From Pontederia crassipes (Eukaryota > Streptophyta > Magnoliopsida > Commelinales > Pontederiaceae), in assembly GCA_030549335.1 (NCBI GenBank), contig CM060183.1, positions 34,222,768 to 34,286,767 of the forward strand: a DNA stretch of 64,000 nt, read 5' to 3'. Each line of letters begins with the position of its first letter. Position 1 is the stretch's first letter. A program made the position numbers and the translations under genes. Below, piece after piece: positions 1-11,494 of the stretch. The notes beneath the pieces were generated by a model, which saw only the letters and a list, made by a program, of their open reading frames with translations, did not search any database and had not been told where the DNA came from.

Positions 1-718
1 ATGTAGCATGCATATTTTCTCAGTATGCCTTAGTTCACGTATAGTTCTTTCATTTCTGGTGTAAGTAATAGATGTGCATGTGGGCTGAATCTTGACCTTC
101 AGCACATTTACATGAAAGTTGATTGTGTTTGCGAATCGAGCAGTCAAACTCCGACTGCTAGGTAGTGATACTTTTTTCCCGAAATACATATTAGAATTTC
201 TAAAGAATTCAAAATATCATTTTACAAATTAAAAATAAAAGGCAACTTCTTTCGGCACAGAAAAATAATGGGCAATTGCTGGGTCTCTTCGATATTTTGG
301 CAAGCAATTTCTAAGAATCACGATAATTATGAGTTGATAATCTCCTGCTTTGCTCCATTTTATATGTTTAGCGCTATATATATATATATATATATATTGT
401 GTCGGTAGAGCAAGAAATTACTTTACCATCCAATTTTGCGGGAAAAGTCGTCAGTCCACTTGCCAAGTTGGACAAACAAAGCCCCACTCTATTTATTATG
501 GATAAGCTGATTGGCTTCCTCCCAACCGAACAAAATACTTGAACTATCCAAAGGAGAAAAAGGAGAAAATAAATAAAAAGGAAGGTAATAAAAATCAAAT
601 ATGCAGCTTGGATCACTGAATTGTAGTTGGTGATCAGTAGTACGAATTAAATTGCTTATATATATTGTAGACAATGTCTTCAAACATAATTCATTTGCAA
701 TTTTATATGATTCTTATA
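1..718. other. AT-rich intergenic DNA
   Basis: No coding region or recognisable element was seen. A short (TA)n microsatellite lies at about 376-399. Open frames here are short and low-complexity. Confidence 0.5.
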
Positions 719-905
719 TTATTCAGACATTTAAACAAAAAAGGCGACAAAGTTGTCTGTCCTTTATGAGAATCTCGTTATCCAGACATAGTGGGATCTC
801 GCACTACGAGGGCTCGAGGGTGGAGTCTTGAAACCTATAACGATTTTAAGTTTTTATTTTTTTTATTTTGTATTGAAGTCCCTATATAAACGTTATGACT
901 ACTAG
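719..905 (+). repeat. Dispersed repeat, copy 1 (partner at 50753-50945)
   Basis: This stretch starts ATTCAGACATTTAAACAAA and includes CTACGAGGGCTCG and a purine-poor tail. It matches 50753-50945 in the same orientation with scattered substitutions and small gaps. I do not recognise the family and see no coding potential. The second copy begins exactly where the tandem LTR array ends. Confidence 0.65.
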
Positions 906-2150
906 TCTAAAAACTCGTGCGATGCGCTGATGTTACAAATTATGCTAATATAGTTGAAATAATAATATATCAAGTTTTTGGTATTATTAATTAGTATTAA
1001 TATATATTAAAAAATTGAACCTCATTGTAAATTTACGTAAAATTCCAAAATACTTTTTATAGACCACATGGATTTATTATATGGTGATAAAGTTTCAAGT
1101 CCTTAGTCTACTCATTACGCGTGAAACATCCATATAAAAATGTCCATGTGCGAATATAGGTTTCTTAAAAAATTATTTGACGTGTGATAATAATTGACAT
1201 TGACTTTTCATTGCAAAACATATTTCATAACTTGACAACACTAAAACATAAATGCTACACTTGCAATTGCATCATACGAAGCCAATATCATTCTTATGAT
1301 GAAAATCTTTTCTCCAACTTTATTTTTGTCAAAATTTTTATTTCAGTAATTAGGTGATCACAATAATTTATGAGAATATCTTTTAACATTTACATTTTCA
1401 ATAACATCAATTGAATTACTAACTTTTCCCAATTAGATTTTTTAACTCGTTTAAATGTGTGCTTGTTTGATTTTGTTGTAGCATCATATTTTTGTTAGTG
1501 TTAAAATTTGGCAATGGTCGAGATCATAGATACGACGAATTAATTGTAGAAAACTAATATATTATGTAATACCATTTGTAATAATTGATAATTTTTTTCT
1601 AAAATCACCTCCAAGAATGACCATTTATCTTCAAATGGTTGTTCGATATTAGTTATATTTTTTATATGAGAATATTTCTAAACATTTAATCAAGTGTTTC
1701 AAAATAAAATTTATGCATCATTTAGTCTTAAATGATATACTTGTTTGATGTAACCAAATAATTCTACCAATGGAATATCTACTTTTTTAAACTCATATTT
1801 TCAATTTTTATTACATACAAATTTTAGAGGAAATTATCACTTCCAGGTATAATGTATTTGTCTCAAACCAACGTAAAAATATTGATTCATTTACATTTGA
1901 CCTATTAGCAATAACATCGATTTCGACGTTGTTGGATATATATATATATATATATAATGCTCATAAAGAAAAGTTAAGATGTGAGCACGAGACAATTATT
2001 ATTTTTTAAACCCAATTGTATATATAACTATTTCATAAAAATATTAAATAAATTAACAATTAGATTATGTTTAAAATATTCAACATATATAAATTAGAAA
2101 AAAAACATATATTGATCTATTGATTTGAAAATTGTAATTTATATCTTCTT
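906..2150. other. AT-rich intergenic DNA, nothing recognised
   Basis: No gene, RNA or transposon signature was found on either strand. A (TA)n run lies near 1938-1957. Confidence 0.45.
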
Positions 2151-2159
2151 TTAATTTTC

Positions 2160-2640
2160 AAAATTTTATTATCGCAAAAAAGTCCTTTATCAACTAATCC
2201 AATTTGATTTTAAATGCTCTAGATAATATGTCTCCATAGTCTTTGGGATTGAGGCCCTTGTTGTTTAAAGATTTGCATATTTTGGACCATTGAGGATTGC
2301 AAGTAATTAAATGTGATAAAAAGATCAAAATACCTTGTAATTTTGAATCATATATTTCACTGCTAACTCTATATATTTCAGCTCTTAATTGTTTTTTATG
2401 GAGTCTTATATATTTCAATATGGAAGCTTCAATCATGGTACATGCATCAACTAAAAGTTATTGAAATAATTTTCTTGATAGTGCAAATGATGAAATTCCA
2501 TCCTTCTATTGATTTTAGTTTATTTATCCTTTGTAATTGTTCATGTTTAATTTCAGTAATAATATCTATGTCATCTTTAGGAAATTCATAACATCATACT
2601 ATCTAAGCAATTACTTCTAAAATTATCGACAAATTGTATC
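2160..2640 (-). pseudogene. Helitron Rep/helicase N-terminal domain fragment
   Basis: On the minus strand, broken frames read QENYFNNF, then MIEASILKYIRLHKKQLRAE, then LITCNPQWSKICKSL and DILSRAFKIKL. This order matches the Helitron-like N domain of plant Helitron RepHel proteins: a QxxFQQF..DAYT block, a K(F/Y)IR.HQKQLR block, TCNPxWPEI, and DRPDxVARVFKxKL. In the family this domain precedes the HUH nickase motif and the Pif1-type helicase. Only about 150 residues remain, with frame breaks, and neither the HUH motif nor the helicase is present, so it is a dead fragment. No Helitron termini (5' TC, 3' CTRR hairpin) were recognised nearby. Confidence 0.7.
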
Positions 2641-2757
2641 TTCTTCCCTCAATGTTATTTTTCTTTATTAATTTTAGTTGTACTATAAAATTTTCATCTT
2701 CTTGAAATTTGTTTATTATCATTTTAAATATCTTAGATATTGTGTTGCTAGCACCCC

Positions 2758-2975
2758 CTATACAAGACGTCGGCTGGCGAGCTCACACAGGGGGGATGCT
2801 GGCCCCCTTTTTCCTCTTTCGTCACTCGCGAGGAAGAAAGAGGGGACGGCGCCTCGCGAGCATGCACGGGGGTGCCGGCCCTAATTTTTCTCCCTCACCA
2901 GCGAGTTCGCAAGGGGGCGCCAACACCCTTTTGCCTGCATGCGCCCCTCATGCGAGCTCATGTGGGACATGGTCG
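2758..2975. repeat. GC-rich degenerate tandem repeat
   Basis: An abrupt GC-rich island in AT-rich DNA is built from about four degenerate units. Each has a GCGAG(C/T)TC-like word, a run of G, then a GCCGGCCC-like word and a T-rich spacer (starts near 2779, 2852, 2899 and 2953). The two open frames across it are by-products of base composition. Confidence 0.5.
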
Positions 2976-3248
2976 ATGACTGTATTTTTTATTATTTTTA
3001 TTAATTTTATAATATTTTTTTATTTTATATTATGCCACTTCAGTAATATAATCAGAAAACTAACTATCACTGGTCAGGAGGACGATGCGTGCAATAAAAT
3101 AAAGTTTGGGGATAATCTAGTTACAAATTAAAGTTACGGAACCGTGAAAATATTGATCTAAGGTTGAGGGACGATCCGTGTAATTGACCCTCAATTTTGA
3201 GCTACAATCTCAATCAATCTTGATTTTTTAAAAACAAAATGCTATTTA

Positions 3249-3989
3249 TTATCTATTAATAAACACTCTCAAGGAGTTAGAGTACAAAGTATTGAGTATC
3301 TTTGGAGGTGGAGTCCCTTCCCAAAAAGTGTTCAAAAAATTCATTTTGCCTCTACATTCTAGGTGGTGAACAACCATATTAATTGTCCTATAACAATCTG
3401 AGGTGATTTGCCATAATTCCTGCATTAATGTCCAAATTCTCCGAGGGCAGTGTGATGCCTTGTTGATTACTGCTGCCATATTTGTTCAGTCGACCTCTAG
3501 CCAAATGCGGTTGATCCCAGCATCTCTACATTTCTGAATTCTAACAAGCGCCCCTGTGTCTCCATCCACAAAATAGTGTTGGTCCTGCAATGAAGTGCAC
3601 GTGTCATAAAAAATGATCCATTAGTATTTCTAATGATAAACTCCGCCCCTCCCAGTTTTTGAGATTGTTGAAGGACCCATTGGAGTTGACCTTCACCCAA
3701 GTAGGTGACGGGCCTCCCACTGGACCCAAATAGGGTCTTGAGAGTAGCCTCAGGAACGGGTGGATCTATGGAATTTGTCAGAGCCCGCTAGTGCCCTTCA
3801 CCATACAATTGAGACAACAACTTGTTTAGAAGCAAAACACGTATCATTATGCGCTATCCAAATTCCCCACAAACAAAATAATGATAGAACAAATCTCATC
3901 CCGTGAGGAGGGAACCAGATTGTGCCCCTCACGAATCCATTCCCCCTCATGCCAAGAGGCAATAAAGGAGAAAGCGTAGCATAAGTCAT
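3249..3989 (-). pseudogene. LINE RNase H-like (RVT_3) C-terminal fragment
   Basis: Minus-strand frames read LFCLWGIWIAHNDTCF (the W.lW.aRN..iF linker), then GGAEFIIRNTNGSFFMTRAL (family form: aGlG.viRd..G.f..a.s...), then LQELWQITSDCYRTINMVVH, ending near 3249. This is the RNase H-like tail of plant LINE ORF2. Frame changes near 3700 and 3490 show decay. Confidence 0.7.
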
Positions 3990-4402
3990 TTTGAGCTAAA
4001 GTCCAAAGTGAAGTGGCAAAGGAACACTCAATGAGAATTTATTTCAATAGCTAAATCATAGAGACTACAATTTGTGTTAATGTAGGGATTAAAGGCGGCA
4101 ATCATATCAAGGATGGGTAAGAGAAAGTGAATAAGTTTCCATAAGAAGGTTTTGATCTTAGGTGGGCAATGATCATCTATAATAGCTTCCAAACAAGTTG
4201 ACCAGGTGCTAACTGCAGAGTGGGCTGATGTCTTAGCGAAAATTAAAGAACTAGCCGTCACATCACCGTGTAGATCAGTGGACCAGATCCACCAATAATC
4301 GCCGGCCACATAAGAAGATGTAACTAAAGGAATAGCAGTAATAACGTCAACAAGAGACCTACCAAAAAATTCACAAAGCAATGTCAAATTTGTTGTGCTC
4401 AA
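3990..4402 (-). pseudogene. LINE zf-RVT region fragment
   Basis: The minus-strand frame includes DYWWIWSTDLHGDVTASSL and a following CPPKIKTFLWKL. This matches the zf-RVT domain found between RT and RNase H in plant LINEs (W..s.dG.fsv.Sa, then P.K...F.Wr). It lies between the RT fragment and the RNase H fragment, in the expected order. Several stops interrupt it. Confidence 0.7.
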
Positions 4403-5320
4403 TTAAATCATTAATTTTGAACAATTCTAATGGGGTATGCATGTTAATAAAACTAGGCATATGCAATGGAAGGGTATTGAAAATCCAAGGTCAAAAGCGG
4501 TGACACCATTTGTAATGAATTTTGGAAGACCAAATCTTATCCTGCATAGCCATAATAATCATTTTCCAAGGCCAAGATATATATCTGCCAGGACTCAAGT
4601 GCACCATACTTACAATTAACCAATTTTGCCCAATTATCTTGGGCACCATTTAGTGCCCCTACTATCATTTTGGCAAATAGAGAAGTCCTAATCCAATGAA
4701 TATTTCGAATACTCAGTCCCCTGCAATTGATGATACTGACCACATTCCATCCAAGCAAATGCATACCTTCTCTAGTACCATTACTAGACCACAGAACTAG
4801 ATTACTTTTCCAAAGAATTAATTAGGCCACATGAAATGTAAATTGAGGACAAAGTATGAATAGGAATAGAGTTTAGCATAGATTTAATAAGTAAAGTGAC
4901 ATGCTAAGCAACTTACCTTCCAACCAACAAGCCGAGAAGCACACTTATCTTGCAGAGATTGCTATTTCCTACTAGTGATATAATTAAAAGAAATGAGAAC
5001 ACCAAGGTAATTAAATGGAAAATGATCCTCCTTAATATTTAGGATAAGCATGATTTTTTTTCTTACATGAATGGTTTAATTTTGTGGGAAAGAACAATTC
5101 GAATTTATCAGTATTGCTTGATTGATTAATAAGGATGCCTTAAGCATGCAGAATATCACGAACATTTTTAGAATTTTTAATAGTTGCTCTTAAGCACAGT
5201 AAATAATAGGTGACTCATATTGAAAGTACCTATACCGAAGGAGATAATAAAATTTAAAGAGACAACCTTGTTAAGTTAGAATTTGGAAGATGATAGTAAG
5301 TGAGGAGAAAGTGAGTCACC

Positions 5321-5836
5321 TTATTTAATGCCTAGATAAGAAGGAAAGTAAGGGGGTCCGTTCATCATAACCCAACAAGAGAATTTGACAGATTGGGCAT
5401 AAATACTTATCCAATTAATAAATTTTTCCGAGTAGTTCATCCTAAACATGGCAGATCTAATTGGCACCTTATCAAATGCTTTTGTCATGTCAGCTTTAAG
5501 CATAAAAAACTTCTTCATTCTCTGAGAAAGTGAGTGTGGAATTTTCTGAGCAATCAGGATATTTTCCTATATTGAACGACCTATTATGAAAGCATATTGA
5601 CAAAGATCAATGATGGATGGTAAGGTAGGCCTTAAATGATTTGCAATAATTTCAGAGATAACCCTATAAATGACATTGCATAATCTTGATCTGATTTTGG
5701 TGCCAGTGATATCCCAATATTGTCTATAAAATTCTAAAATGAAATCACCTGGTCGAGGAGTCCGACCTGGGTGTATGGACCAAAAAGCCTCCCTAATTTC
5801 ATTTGGGTAATAGGGGCCAGAAGGCATTGATGCCAA
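5321..5836 (-). pseudogene. LINE reverse transcriptase core fragment
   Basis: Minus-strand frames contain the LINE RT signatures REAFWSIHPGRTPRPGDFIL (the GPDGF-like palm start), LRPTLPSIIDLCQYAFIIGR (family form: LxxVLPxIISxxQxAFVxGR) and MLKADMTKAFDKV (the first catalytic aspartate region, family form KxDMxKAYDxV). Further on come KFINWISIYAQSVKFSCWVMMNG and a degenerate GIKQGDSLSP. The YADD box region downstream is degraded. The frames are shifted relative to each other near 5540-5580. Confidence 0.85.
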
Positions 5837-6489
5837 TCAGTATCTAAGGATGGAAGCTCAAGCCAAGCAATGTCAATGCATTTAGGGGGAGGAGGGCCCA
5901 AGGGGTTTTATAATGAGAAGTAAAATAATTCACAATAGGCTGACCATTAGAGCCGTTTTATGGAGTGGTTGTGATTTTGTCTATGGCTAACATGGTACTT
6001 AGACGATAGTATTTAGTATTTTGTCCCCATTTTTTGTTCAATTTATTCTTGACTTACTCTACCATTTTATGCTTATTTGTCTTAATACGACAGCATGCTT
6101 GTGGTATAAAGTCCTCAACTAATAATACTCATTTTGGGAGAAACTAGTCTCATCCTTAGATTCCAAGGTTTAAATCTAAATAATAGTTTGCTTGGCCCTA
6201 ATCTCAAGCCTCCCAAGGTCATTGTTGTTCTGATGTGTAGTTTTCTTCTTAACCAATTGGAGTAACCGATGAGTTAGAACTCCTACTTTGCCAAGTTTGT
6301 TCCACGATTATTCTTGCTTGATAATACTCAAACAAAAAATGTTCATATCTGAACATGTGGTTCCTGGTAAAAGAGATTGAGGTATTTAAGACTAGGGGGA
6401 GTGATAAGATACAATACGAAGGAGATCCTAACTAGGGCAGTAGAAAAGTTTAATAACCAGTGTGAATTGACCATGCACTACAAGAAAAC

Positions 6490-6895
6490 TATCGAATAGC
6501 GATGCGGATTAGCATCACCAAACTACACGATGCTAAATAGACACTAATAGCGTCACACTAACGCCGTCCTTGTGTGGACCAATGCCGACGCTGATTGCCT
6601 CTTTATAGCGTCAACTTGGCATCACATTAGCATCAAAGAATGTCGACGCTAAATGAGCGCCACACAACACCATTTTGGCGTTATTATCACGTGCGAAAAT
6701 TAGAAAACGCGTGGAAGATGGTAGCGCTTTATTGGCATCAGAACTTGGCGACGGTAAATTAGCGTCACCATGACCGAGACACAAAATTGACGCAAAAATA
6801 AGAGGCAATATTAGCGTCGGCTTCTTGCGTTGTATTGGCGTTGACATTTGCGACGCTATATTAGCGTCGGAGGTTGGCGACGCTAAGTAAATGCT
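6490..6895. repeat. CACTA left subterminal repeats
   Basis: Many short direct and inverted copies of TAGCGTC, GCGACGCTA and AGCATCA occur. In CACTA elements such subterminal arrays bind the TNPA-type protein and are needed for excision. The same words recur at 27010-27330 and 28070-28460. Confidence 0.8.
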
Positions 6896-6928
6896 AGTTT
6901 GTGCTCTTTTGGCAATATATGTTATATA

Positions 6929-7013
6929 TTGTATTGTATACTATACTATACTATACTATACTATATTATAGTATACATTATACTATATTATCCATCATAC
7001 TATACTATATTAT
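6929..7013. repeat. CTATA satellite with a 52-bp block repeated at 26139-26190
   Basis: Tandem CTATA/CATACTATA units end in a block (6962-7013) identical over 52 bases to 26139-26190. Immediately after it comes the 3' untranslated region of a family A Copia element. The two blocks bracket all the nested retrotransposons inside the CACTA element. Confidence 0.85.
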
Positions 7014-7507
7014 GCACTTACTTTTTGATTTCACCAAAAAATTTCAAAACTACTACTTCTTTAAAAGAAAAGAAGAATACATAAAAGATTGGTCATGGTG
7101 ATAGGAGGGATGATTAAACATTATTTTCACATATCATAGATATCACATTATTTTGTCAAAGTTTTATGTCATATTTTTTATATTTTGTTTTGACTTTCAT
7201 AAATTGGTTTTCATTATAAAATAGTCATAAATTTAGCGGGAGTTATCTTTCAAAACTTGCAACACTCTACATATCTATTATATCACAAAAGGAGGAGTTA
7301 CATATAGTTTCTTATATACTTTAATTACAAATGACTTTTTGATGAAACAAAAGGGGGAGAAATATAGGACAAATATGATTTGAATATACTTTAAGGAAAG
7401 TTAAGTATTAAGGAGAGTAAAATTGTTTTTACAAGATTTTATAATTTTTTCGTCAACTTATATCTTTTTCATATTTCTCGATTTGTCTTCATCAAAAAGG
7501 GGGAGAT
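7014..7507 (+). mobile_element. Family A Copia element: 3' untranslated region before an LTR (truncated at its left)
   Basis: This matches the 3' regions at 10320-10814, 16922-17416 and 20183-20665: a start like CACTTACTTTTTGATTTCACC, several purine-rich runs, and a final AAAAAGGGGGAGAT polypurine tract directly before the LTR. The gag that should lie to the left is missing, cut at the CTATA satellite. Noncoding. Confidence 0.75.
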
Positions 7508-8681
7508 TGTTGGGTCAAAGTTTTAAATGACATATAAAATTATATTTGGATGAAACAAATCTCAAAAGATTAAAATTGAAATGTTGAAAAAGTTTAAGGA
7601 AAAATGGATAACTTTATGCATTACGCTTTGATTAAATAATTGTCACTGATCTCATTAGTTTTGAATGAATGTAGAACGTCGGAGTTGTAGAGAATTCTGT
7701 TAGATTTCCAAAAGATCATCTAATTTGGATAACCGTGCAGAAAGTTATGATCAAAAGAGTGTAGGTCGTTCAACCTGTCGGTCGACACAAAGAAGGCCGA
7801 TTGAGAAGATATCGGTCGACCGAATAGAAGTTGCCGGTCGACCGATAACTACTGAGACTGCTTCGGACGACGTCGAGCCGATACCGATCGTCGTATCTAT
7901 CGACGAACCGGTCGATCGATCAAGCGTAGAAATTGAAGAAAACGCGCTACGGTCACATAAATCGATCAACCTGTTTAGAAGTGCGATTGACTGGCCTCCG
8001 AGCCAAATGAATAGTAACGGTCAAATTTGAAAGAGGAATTTGTGGAACAACTTTTGGATGAATTTTCCACACATTGAAAGCTATAAAAGGAGTGCCAAAG
8101 CCAGAGGCAAAGACATCCATTCACACATTGAAGAAAAGCTTCAAGTTATCAAAGAGAGATCATTTTCTTGGAGTTTTCATTTTATAGCTTTCTCATTTTT
8201 TTTCTCTTCTCTTTTTGTAAGCATAGAATTGTAAAATAGAGAAACATTTTTGTTCAGAAAAATTAGAGAGAGCTCCTGTGTAAAAGAGGTTCTAAATCTT
8301 ACCTCTTAAGCGAGATAAATATATTAGCTTCCTAAGAGGAGATGTTGCCTTACCTCTCGAAGTGGAAAAAAAGGCGATGGTGTAAAGGGCTTTCTTCTTT
8401 ATCCCATTTGGAACAAAGGAAGTGCTAATGAAATCTATGGCGGTCTCGAGATCGAGAAGTCAGAGCGGAGACGTAGGTCAAGGTGTGACTGAACCTCGTC
8501 AATAACCACCGTGTCCTTGCATTTGACATTCTCTCTCTCTCTCCCTCTAATATTGAATTTATGATCTGAATTGTAAAGGATTTGAGAATCGATTATAAGC
8601 TTCCGCGATGGTTTTTGTGAAATCGATATTTTTGGTTAAACACCAATTCACCTCCCTCTTGGTGCCCTTTGGGATCCCACA
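7508..8681 (+). mobile_element. LTR of family A gag-only Copia element (A1, 5' LTR)
   Basis: The LTR begins TGTTGGGTCAAAG and ends GGGATCCCACA (TG...CA, 1174 bp), with a polypurine tract before it and a tRNA-Met-type primer site after it. It contains GGTCGACCG-rich repeats at 7750-7990, a likely TATA box (GCTATAAAAGG, near 8080), and the unit TGTAAAAGAGGTTCTAAATC. Related LTRs lie at 10815, 17417 and 20666, and a divergent family at 11495 and 14755. Confidence 0.85.
7750..7990. repeat. GGTCGACCG palindrome array inside LTR A1
   Basis: This CpG-rich stretch of the LTR is made of irregular copies of the palindrome GGTCGACCG and variants (GATCGATC, GGTCGATCGATC), spaced roughly 15-45 bp apart. 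Comparable arrays sit at the same LTR position at 11075-11290, 11750-12110, 16315-16745, 17670-17900 and 20885-21115. Open frames across it on both strands come from the stop-poor composition and are not genes. Confidence 0.8.
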
Positions 8682-8683
8682 AT

Positions 8684-8695
8684 TGGTATCAGAGC
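8684..8695 (+). other. Primer binding site (tRNA-Met type)
   Basis: TGGTATCAGAGC lies 2 bp after the LTR end and is complementary to the 3' end of initiator tRNA-Met, as in most plant Copia elements. It marks 8681 as the LTR end and plus as the element orientation. Confidence 0.9.
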
Positions 8696-8808
8696 GGATT
8701 GCTCTTGTTTTGATCTTTTGAATCATCTCATTTTTTATCTAATCGTTTTAGATCTACTCATTTTTAAGATTCAATCATTTTTTTTAAGATTTAACAATCT
8801 TAATAGCC

Positions 8809-10180
8809 ATGACATCAAGTGCATTTGTTTTTGCTGAAGGACAATCAATTAGTCGTCGTCCTCTTCTAAATGCATCAGATTTTGCATATTGGAAAATTCG
8901 GATTCAAGCCTACATATGTTCTATTGATTTAAACATGGGGGATATTGTTGAAAAAGACTATTATTTACATGAAAAATTACCTTCTGAACATGACGAAAGA
9001 CAAAAAAAATTCGAAATTGAATTGGAAAGCAAAGAATATTTTCTATTGTGCTTTGGATTCAACGGAGTTTAATCGAATTTGAAGTTGTGAAACTACAACC
9101 GAGACTTGGGAAAAACTCATCATACTTACGAAGGAACTGACAAAGTTAAAGAATCTAGATTGAATATTTTAAACCATCAATATGATTTTTTCAAAATGCA
9201 TGATAATGAATACATAAATGATATGGTTGCTCAGTTTAATGATATTTTGAATGGCTTAGCCTCCTTGGGCGAGCCAAGATCTAACCCCAAAAAGTGAAAA
9301 AGATTTTCAGGACTCTCTCCTCCAAATGGCATACGAAGAGGATCATGATCGAAGAAAAAAATTTGAACAAATTGGATTTTGACGATCTTATTGGCTTAGT
9401 TTTAACCTATGAGATTTCAATCCAAGAAGATCAAGAAGAAAAAGCCCCAAAGAAGAAAATATTGACATTGAAGGCAAATACAATAGAAGAAGATTAGATA
9501 AGAAACTCACACTCTACACAAGAAAATTAGATAAGTATCTCAAGTTAGTTAAAAAGAAAGATACGAATTTGAAGCCAACAAGAAAATCATACAAACATCA
9601 CAAAAAAGAAAAATCTCGAAAAGGTAAAAAGAAAAAATATGAAGAGTCTAGTGAAACAAGTAGTTCATCAAGCTCTTCTATTGATGAAGCATACATATGC
9701 TTGATGGCACACGATGATGAGGTAATCTCTAATCCCACAAATTCGAATTATAACTCATCAAACTATTCTAAAGAAATTATTTCTTTAGATGTGAACAAAG
9801 AACTCTCATCTCTTATAAAAAGATATTTTTTTAATTAAAGAGGAAAATGAAAAATTAATACATGAAATTGAAAAATTAAAAGAGGAAAATAATGCATATT
9901 TTTTTTAAAAATGAAAAACTAAAAAAATGAAATTGAAACTTTGGAAATCATGCATGCATGTGAAGTTATAAAATTAGCATGTTCTTTGAAAAAAGTAAAG
10001 AAAGAAAATGTCTCTTTGAAAGATATACAAAATAAGATTATATTTTATGCAAAGAAAAATAATCTTAGGAATCATCCCTATGATAGAAAATCACATTTTA
10101 AATATTTTACATGTGAATTTTATGAGCATTATGCATATCAATGCAAAATGAGAAAATCAACACAACATGGCATGATTTGA
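8809..10180 (+). pseudogene. Copia-type gag, family A copy 1 (frameshifted)
   Basis: The reading starts MTSSAFVFAEGQ and continues through FAYWKIRIQAYICSIDLN (the W..mr..l.s.d.. gag/UBN2 signature), then in another frame YEGTDKVKESRLNIL..QY and NDMVAQFNDILNGLASLGE. A lysine- and serine-rich linker follows, and it ends with a zinc knuckle YFTC-EFYEH-YAYQC and QHGMI, then TGA. The first knuckle cysteine is Tyr. Frame breaks lie near 9060-9110, 9295 and 9500-9570, and again before 9941. No protease, integrase or RT follows: the element passes straight into its 3' untranslated region and LTR, so it was gag-only. It would have packaged RNA, with enzymes supplied in trans by an autonomous Copia. 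Confidence 0.8.
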
Positions 10181-10814
10181 GTTCCGAAAGGAACATTGTC
10201 TAACAAATTAAGACCCAAAGAAATTTGGGTACAAAGATTACATAATTACTTTTCAGGTGTGCCTCACATGCAAAGCAAATGACAAGTGGTGGAAGGCACA
10301 AAGGTTATAATAAAAGTATCACTTACTTTTTTATTTCACTAAAAAATTTCAAAACTACTATTTCTTTAAAAGAAAAGAAAAATACATAAAAGATTGATCA
10401 TGGTGATAGGGGGAGCATGATTAAACATTATTTTCACATATCATAGATATCACATTGTTTTGTCAAAGTTTTATGCCATATTTTTTATATTTTGTTTTGG
10501 CTTTCATAAATTGATTTTCATTATAAAATAGTCAAAATTTTAGGAGGATTTATTTTTCAAAACTTGCAATACTCTACATATCTATTATATCACAAAAGGG
10601 AGAGTTACATATGGTTTCTTATATACTTCAATTACAAACGACTTTTTGATGAAACAAAAGGGAAAGAAATATAGGAGAAATATGATTTGAATATAGTTTA
10701 AGGAAAATTAAGTATTGAGGGGAGTAAAATTATTTTTACAAGATTTTACAATTTTTTCGCCAACTTATATCTTTTTCATATTTCTCAGTTTATCTTCATA
10801 AAAAAAGAGGAGAT

Positions 10815-11494
10815 TATTGGGTCAAAGTTTTAAATGACATATAAAATTATATTTTTATGAAACAAACCTCGAAAGATTAAAATTGAAATGTTGAAAAAGT
10901 TTAAAGAAAAATGGATAATTTTATGCACTACGCTTTGATTAAATAATTGTCACTAATCTCATTAGTTTTGGATGAATGTGGAACGTCAGAGTTGTAGAGA
11001 ATTCTGTTAGCTTTCCAAAAGATAATCTATTTTGAATAACCGTGTAGAAAATAATGATCAAAAGAGTGCAGATCGGTCAACCTGCCGGTCGACACAAAGA
11101 AGGCCGATTGAGAAGATATCGGTCGACCGAATAGAAGTTGACGGTCGACCAATAACTAGTGAGCCTGCTCCGGACGACGTTGAGCCGATACCGATCATCG
11201 TATCGGTCGACGGACCAAGCGCAGAAGTTGAAGAAAACGCGCGATGGTCACATAGACCGGTCGACCGATCCAGAAGTGCGATCGATCGACCTTCGAGTCA
11301 AATGAACAGTAACGGTCAAATTTGAAGGATGAATTTGTGGAACAATTTCTGGACGAATTTTCCACGCATTGAAGGCTATAAAAGGAGTGCCAAAGCCAGA
11401 GGCAAAGGCACCCATTCACTCATTGAAGAAAAGCTTCAAGTTATCAAGGAGAGATCATTTTCTTGGAGTTTTCATTTTATAGCTTTCTCATTTT
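10815..11494 (+). mobile_element. LTR of family A (A1, 3' LTR), truncated by the family B element
   Basis: It starts TATTGGGTCAAAG (TG changed to TA), after a purine tract, and follows LTR A1 up to the TAGCTTTCTCATTTT segment, where it stops at 11494. A family B LTR starts at 11495 with TGTTCGATCTAAG. The last part of the A LTR does not reappear right after the B element, so the join is not a simple insertion with a retained flank. Confidence 0.75.

Larger units (their letters stand above)
3228..6475 (-). mobile_element. LINE (L1-type) retrotransposon, 3' part: end of endonuclease, RT, zf-RVT, RNase H; degenerate
   Basis: Read on the minus strand from 6475 down to about 3228, the translation passes through the end of an APE-type endonuclease (LDRIMVNSHW, shared with the other side of the CACTA insertion), reverse transcriptase, a zf-RVT region and an RNase H-like tail. 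Many stops and frameshifts are present, so it is inactive. The 5' part of the same LINE lies at 28471-29740. They are separated by the CACTA element at 6476-28467, and a single ATG (6473-6475) is duplicated. The 3' end is near 3228, next to an A/T-rich run. Confidence 0.85.

Noticed and set aside
6929..7101. Short tyrosine/isoleucine-rich frames in the CTATA satellite (also 26019-26201 and 26608-27027)
   Set aside because: Pure by-products of TA-rich tandem repeats and microsatellites.
7725..8030. Frames of about 100 codons in the LTRs (also at 11032, 17634, 20946)
   Set aside because: They span the GGTCGACCG arrays, are open on both strands, and lie inside LTRs upstream of the primer site.
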